This document shows, in pieces, positions 51,201 through 59,100 of a stretch of 64,000 nucleotides of DNA; position 1 is the stretch's first letter; every line of letters begins with the position of its first letter. The translations under genes and the position numbers were made by a program. This DNA is from Diploptera punctata (taxonomy: Eukaryota; Arthropoda; Insecta; Blattodea; Blaberidae). The notes under the pieces are model-generated. The model did not search any database and was not told where the DNA came from. It worked only from the letters and a program-made list of their open reading frames with translations. Where the stretch lies: the NCBI GenBank assembly GCA_030220185.1, contig JASPKZ010007432.1, forward strand, positions 1,550,001-1,614,000. Direction: 5' to 3'.

Positions 51201-54200
51201 GTGCTTTAAACGTGTCTTCAATGGGTTAAAAAGTTAGTTAGACTTATACAAATGTATCTAAATGGCACAAAGAGTAGGGTGCGTGTAGGCAAACAGTTTT
51301 CGGACACTTTTGAAATCCAAAATGGGTTGAAGCAAGGAGATGCACCATCTCCTCTACTATTTAATTTTGTACTAGAGCATGCCATTAAATCTTTAGAGAA
51401 TGAGGAAGGCTTACAACTCAATGGTATTAATAAGCTGTTAGTTTATGCTGATGATATAGTACTATTGGCTGATAGCGAGGAGATACTAAAGGACAACACG
51501 CACACACTATTGAGTAACACTAAGAAATTAGGACTGGAAGTAAATATCAATAAAACTAAATATATGGTCACACGTAGAAATACATTATATAATGGAAATG
51601 GACAGCTAATGACAAATGAGGAAAATTTCGAGGAAGTGGCTGAATTCAAATACCTAGGAACAATAATCACAAATAGGAATGAGATGCAAAAAGAAACTAA
51701 ACATAGGCTCAATTCTGGAAATGCATGCTATTATGCATTGCAGAGACTCTTGATGTCCCAACTCCTTTCAAAAAACGTTAAACTGAAAATATATAAAACT
51801 GTTATTCTACCAGTTATATTATATGGATGCGAAACATGGACTCTTACTTTAAGGGAGGAAAGGAGATTACAAGTATTTGAGAATAAAGTTCTTAGGAAAA
51901 TTTTTGGACCAAAGAGAGATGAACAAACAGGTGAATGGAGAAGACTACATAACAATGAACTACATGGTCTTTATAGGAAGCCAGATATAATAAGAACAGT
52001 TAAGTCTCGTAGACTGCGATGGGCAGGACATGTTGCACGTATGGGGAATGAAAGACTTGCATGGAAGCTTCTTGTAGGAAAGCCAGAGGGAAAATGCCCA
52101 GTTGGTAGACCAAAAATAAGGTGGGAGAATAACATTAACTATGATTTGAGGGAAGTAGATTATACAGGGAATGATTGGAAAATATTAGCTCAGGATAGGG
52201 ATGTATGGAGAGCTTATGTCCGCGCGGCCATGAACCTATGGGTTCGATAGTGCCAGTGAGTAAGTAAGTAAGTAAGTATTAACAATAATTGTACTTACCT
52301 TTTGGACTAGGCATTGTGTATGGGTTGTGACTTTTAAAGTCAGACACGATGAAACCAATAGAAAATGGAGAAACTGGAGGTGTTGGGGGAAAGTGATCCC
52401 AAACCCAACCCTGTTCATCAGTGCTGTAAATTAAAATTACATATGTTAAATACTCTAAATAATGAACTCAAAAACAAATTTAATAACAATTAAAATAATA
52501 ATCTCAGTAATTTTTAATTTCCTTAAACTTACATTTCAATGGCTTGAAGAGGCATGTTGGAGAGGGTTGACATTCGAGTATAGCGAGCTACGCTGATCTT
52601 GAATGGAGCTTTAAAGGCAGGTTCATCAAAACAAGGGAAGATTCTTCTTGCATTGCTGGGAGACATTTTTGTAGCTGCATACCAACTGCCAACATAAGAA
52701 TTTTACAGTTTAGTGCGCATGTGTGTAGGCAACTCCATGTTGTAAGTGATTATATATTTGTGGTGAAGACAGGAGGCCAGTCTTACTTGTAAATCAGCAG
52801 CAATACAATGAAGTGTATGACAAATTGTAGCAAGTGAACTCATATGTGACTCAGAAATAATTATGAGTGAAATAAACATTGAATCAAAATGAATTGTTAG
52901 TGCATATTGTGAGTGATCTACTACTGATAGTTAGTAGAAGAAAATAAAGTGGTTGTGAGAATATTACACAGAATCTGTGTGGATTATTTAAGTTGAAACT
53001 AAGTGAATACGACACCAGCTAAACCTACTACAATATCACATTTGAAGAGAAAAATTATAAGCTAAGACTGAGGCTTGAACCCAGGACCTTTGACTTTCTA
53101 GGCCAAGACTCTACCGACTGAGCTATCTGAGCAAGTTCCAATCTAAACACAAATTTTTCTCTCATATACGCTGTTAATATATTTATTGGTCCATTACTTT
53201 ATAATGATGGCGAGTACTGGTCTGAGTTTAGTACAGTACATAGGAGACATGAAATGGAACTACTTTTTCCTTTTGTATTTTTTTAATCTTATGGTCTTTT
53301 AGAAACATAATGGAAGCAGAAGAAAGCATAATTGAAAGAATTGAGGAGAAGGAATTAAAGTGGTTAGGACATGTCTTAAGAATGGAAGATGAGCGATGGC
53401 CAAAGCAACTATATGAATGGCATCCGAACAGAAAGAAGAAAAGAGGGAGACCAAGGTTAACATGGAAGGAAAACATGAAGACAGTAATGCAAGCTAGAGG
53501 GCTAAGCATCGAAGATGCCCAAGACCGTAGGCTTTGGAGGTTTGGCACGGGAAGAGAGCAGCAGCTGTAAAAACCCGAAGATAGATAGTCTTTTTAGCAC
53601 AAATTAAATTAAAAGAAAAGAAATGAAATAAACATTTTAAATTATATTATATAAGGGGAAATTGGCAACATATCAGGGGCATATTATGTATTTCATTGAA
53701 AAATACAAAAGAAAAAAGTTGTTTCATTTCATGTCTCTATGTACCATGTGAAATACATACCAATACTCTAAGGACATCATTATGAAGTAATGGACCAATA
53801 AATTTCTGTAGATTTTTTTTTAAATGTACATTTGCCCAGAATGTTTAATATTTTTGTTTATATTTATCACAAAGAATTCATACTTAATATCTGCATATTT
53901 ATATTATTTCTACCCTGTACATTATTCAACTGTTGATGTGTGGAATCAAAACAAAAGACAATCTGTAGTCTAACTTGCCACTATATATTATGTTGCAATC
54001 TTAACTTTTAACACATAAAAATCCTTGCAACAACAACAGTAACAGTAACAGTAACAACAATAATAATAATAACAACAACAATAATAATAATAACAATAAT
54101 AATAATAATAATAATAATAATGATGATGATAATGATAATAATAATAATAATAATAACAATAACAATAATAATAAAAATAATAATACGTTTAAAGTAATGC

Positions 54201-55332
54201 TTAAGTCCAAACTATACTTCATCAGTGATAGAATCATTCCGATCCGATTGAGGGTCTTTCCACTTTTCAGCGGTTGCCCTTTTACCAGCTGGCTGCTGGC
54301 CCTTCACATCCACATGTGTCAATCACAGAGGTAGATGATCAACAGCCAGTGTAGGGGTGACATGTGGTTAGCATGTCGAGTCCCCCAGCCGTTATAGCTG
54401 GTTCCTCAACCTGGAGCCGCTACTTATTGTAGCTACCCAATTGCCTCACGATGCTGGGTGGGCACCGGTCCTATACTGGCCGAAATACCATGAGAAAATT
54501 TCTTCCCCCATGGAGACTCGAACCAGCGCAAGTCCCGTAGCTCTGCGCCAAGCCTTCCTACCTTAACCGCTCGGCTACGGCGCGGGACTTAGAATCATTC
54601 AGAAATTAAATTAAATTATGCAATGCAGTTGTTAAAAGCCTAAGAGATAAAACATGCTTTTTATAACTGTTATAACACTTTTTGTTAAAAGAAATGTGAA
54701 AGTACCCTGATTAATTGCACTGGTATTTTTCTATTTGTAAATAATTTATAATATCTTTCAGTTGAATTAATGAATGTTTAGAGTTTTGACAGTTAAAACT
54801 ACAGTGTAGAAGAAGAAGTAGGCTGTGACATTGCCACTTATGAGGGAGGAGGATCAGCACCAGCATGCAATAACAGGAATTTAGACACAATTTTTTGCCA
54901 CAAAAATTAAAACACATGCACAAGTTGATCTGTCATGAAACAGTGTTCATTGTTACATAAGACCAACACAGTTACTGTATCAACATTTGATAATGATGAT
55001 GATGATAATAATAATAATCATATTTTTTTAATTAGGAATATTCCACAATACAGTGTTTCTCCTTCAACCCAAAGTGATTTGTCGCCAGAGGTTCCTGTCT
55101 AGAGCATCTTCTTCCCTCAGATCTCTAGCTTCCATAGTTCTCCTCACTCCATCCATTCAACATTCTCTAGGTCTGCCTCTTCCACTTCTTCCTTTAGCTT
55201 TCCAATTAAGGATCTTCTTTGGTATTCTCTCTTCTTCCATTCTTATGAGGTGTCCATACCATTTCAAATGTTTTTCTTCTATTTTTTCCAATATGTTTTT
55301 TTCAACTTGCATAATTTCCTTGATTGTGCAGT

Positions 55333-55399
<67 letters not shown>

Positions 55400-56117
55400 T
55401 CTTCAACTTGTGTCCAACTCAGGGTCGGATCAAGGGATGAGATGAGATGAAGTCCCTTATATAGAGGTCTGTGAATGACAAGGGTTCCAGCTGACCATGC
55501 CTGATGTACCATCACAGGGGCAGATGAGTGAAATGAAATGGATGAGGTGAGTATGGAGAAATGGTGGAATGAAATTGTGGCAGGGGAAAATGGGAGAAAA
55601 CCCCTGAGAAAAACCTACCCAATTTCTGTTTTGTCCACCACAAAACCCACTTGGAGTGACCGAGATTCGATCTTGAGACTCCAGAGGTGAGGGGCGAGTG
55701 TCTAATCTCTTACACCATGGAGCCGCCAACAATAATAATATTAATAAATAATAATAATGACAATAATCAGTTTTTGTAGTCGCAGAACAGGCATCATCAC
55801 CCAATACTGCATTCGGAAGAAGAAGAAGAAGAAGAAGAAGAAGAAGAAGAAGAATGACAATAATAATTATTTTATTTATTTCAGGATTGTTCCTGTTATT
55901 TACACAGGTATCCTCAACCAAAATATACAATTTTTTTCTTCCACATTTCCCAGTCTTGTGTGTCTGCTTCTGTCATATTTGTCTTCTTCATGTTGTCTTG
56001 AATTCCCTTTATCCACGTAGGCTTTGGTCTACCACGTTTCCCTTTTCTAGGAGGTATCCATTTCAATACTTCTTTGTTTGTTTATACAATAATAATAACA
56101 ATAATAATAACAATAAC

Positions 56118-56169
<52 letters not shown>

Positions 56170-59100
56170 TTTGTTCACCACAATGGACTAGTTGTTATAT
56201 TCTTTGTCTCTGGTCCCAGGGGTCATGGGTTCTAATTTGGCTGCGATCAATGGGTTTTTTAGGATGGAAAAATCCAAGGAGTAAGTCCTCTGTCAGGGAC
56301 TTCAAGCTGTGGGTCCTGAGTATGAAGATTTTCAGGCTCATAAAAGATCTTTAAGCCTGAATAAAGAGGTCTAAAAGCAAAATTTACCGACCTAGTAATA
56401 TCTTAGTTGCCTGCTAGATGTCTCAATGGGTTGGTATGTTTACTGCATACCATTCATGACAACTGTGGGCAAATAAGTGTAACCAAATTAACTTGGTCTA
56501 GTAACTCCTAACAAAGGAAAGGCTATGGCTTAACAATGGACTGTTACACCATATAGATTGTAGAATAATAATAGATATATTAAGTTATGTTGCAAGAAAA
56601 CAAACATGGCGGCCATAGTAATCCCCCACTCCTAATGGTCAAATTTTGCTGATTTTTGGAGGATAATACCTCTTTCAAAGAATAAAAATTGGAACTGTTA
56701 GAGCATTTACAGATACAGATAACACACATACATACATACACACACACCCACATATATATATATATATATATATCCATAGTAATTCTGCCTGAAGGCAGGT
56801 CCTTCACTGCAATCTTTTCATGCTATGCTTGCAGTTTTACTAGGGAATTATAGGTATGGTAGCTTCCCATTGCTTTCCACACCGGTGAAGGATGATGATG
56901 ATGAGGATGATGATGATGATAATGATGGCCATATGATTTCAGGGACCATTTGGGCCTTAAAGTTTTCCTGACATTTGTCTTACAGGTGAGGAAAAACCCC
57001 GATAAAAACCTCACCCAGAAAAACTGCCCCAACCGGGGATCGAACCCAGGCCCGCTGCGTGACAAGGTAGCACACTACCTCGAGACCACAGCAGTGGACA
57101 CTTATATATATGCAGATTTTTGTTATGGCCATTGTTTTCTGTCAGAAGTACATGGGTTGTTTCTTTAGTTTTGGCAACAATAGTGTGAAATCCAAATAAA
57201 ACTAGGTTGACAATTCTGTTTATTGCATGTGTAGTTTCAGTGCCTCCCCTCCATCTGAGCATATGGACTCGCCATTCCCCCCTCCCCTCCTCACGTAACG
57301 ATAAACCGAAAGTTATCAGTTTAGATCTAGGTGTCGCAGTATAACATTGTACAATGTTTTCACAGCAGAAGCAGAGAATCTGGTTGAAGATTGAATGTGC
57401 TAGAGGCAGAAATGCACTACAGTGTCACCAAGGATTGTGAGAGGCTTGTGGTGCAGATGCATTGCCATACCGAACAGTGGCAAGATGGGTACAAGCCTTT
57501 AAAGAAGGACACAAAAATGCGTCACATATGCCAAGATCTGGTCATCTACTGGTTAGTGAGAATGACGTGAAGACAGTGTCCGCATTAATGGAAGCAGATC
57601 GGAACTGCACTATCGAGAGTTAGCCGCAGATACTGGACTAGCACTTTTGACTCTGCATTGTGAATCTTTAAGATCTGCCTTAGGATGCGAAAAATTGCTT
57701 CACGTTGGGTCCCATATGAGTTATTGGAGATGCAGAAATTTCTGCAATATGAAGCTGCTTGTATGCACTTGGAGCATTATGAGAGGGAAGGAGAACCCTT
57801 CTTACAACATATCATCACCATTGATGAGGCCTGGGAAAAAAGATACAAACTACAGTTAAAACGTCAATCGTCTGAAAATGGCATCATACAGGGTCACCGC
57901 GAAAAACAATAGTTCAGCAGACAGCTACAAATATGAAAATGATCCTAATCCTAGCCTACGAATGGGATGGTGTTATGTTAAAACATGTCATTCCCCTAAA
58001 CCAGACTGTCAATGCAGAGTACCATTATAAGATTCTACAAAACAATCTGCAAGCAGCGTTAAGAAGAACCCAACGACACTTCATGCACCCATAATTCTTC
58101 ATGACAATGCAAGGGCACATGTAGTAGGAGCGGTGTCTGATTTGTTCAATCGCTGGGGTTGGGAGGTGCTCTACCACGTTCCATACTCTCCGGACATAAG
58201 TCCCTGCGACTTCGACCTCATTCCTAAGCTCATGGAACCACTACATGGGAAGAGATTCAGAACAGTGGACGATATTTTGAGTGCAGTTAATCAGTCTCCA
58301 TGCACCATCCAGAGATTAGGCAGTGCCGACGGCATATGACGGGTACCACATCGCTGGGAACACATTGTATGCAATGCTGGTGACTACATCGAAGGTCTCT
58401 CTAAAACTTACAACCATGTATCCAGAAAATAAATAGTTACCAAAACTAAAGAAACAGCCCATGTATAATCATTTGTCAGAAGAATTGTAAATAATTTGAA
58501 ACCTAATTAAAACATTTTGTCTGTTCATTCTTATCTTTTAGAGTTGTTTCTGTCGAACATATGTTTCAGAGCTTCTTAGCCCCATCGTCAGCGATTACAT
58601 TCTAAGAAACTCTGAAACATATGTTCGACAAAAACAACTGTAAGAGTAAGAATGAAGAGACAAAATGTTTTAATTATTATACAAACCTCTTAATGATACT
58701 TCCTATTGTATTTTAAAATAAATTTGAAACTTACCTCCTTCTTGATGTATCAGAATTCTCATAGTTTCCTCTAAAGAAACCTTCATTGATTTCAGTGTTG
58801 AGAGCTCCATAGAACTCAAGATCAACTTGATAAGAAGCTCCTTTCTCAAGTTCCTGCAGCATTGTGATAGAAAACCTCTCTTTGTTGTTGTCTCGTGAAA
58901 TGCTTGATATAGGAAGAGGCTCTTCAAACTCCGGCATTGTAATAGAGTTACTGTTAATAATACAATACAGAACAAGTTTCTGATCCATACTTTAAGAAAA
59001 ATCATTAATACATAATTAATAATAATTATCAATTAATTTAAATTATAATATAAATCAGATAGGCCCAAGATGATTATGGAATACTTGGATTACATGAAAA

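Noticed and set aside
53090..53160. Functional tRNA-Ser gene
   Set aside because: The cloverleaf is good, but the SINE signature is attached and the long variable arm of serine tRNAs is missing.
54001..54237. Leucine-run reading frame on the minus strand
   Set aside because: It is the translation of an AAT/AAC microsatellite.
55053..56354. Reading frames with Asn or Tyr runs
   Set aside because: They come from AAT microsatellites joined to inverted LINE fragments and a SINE.
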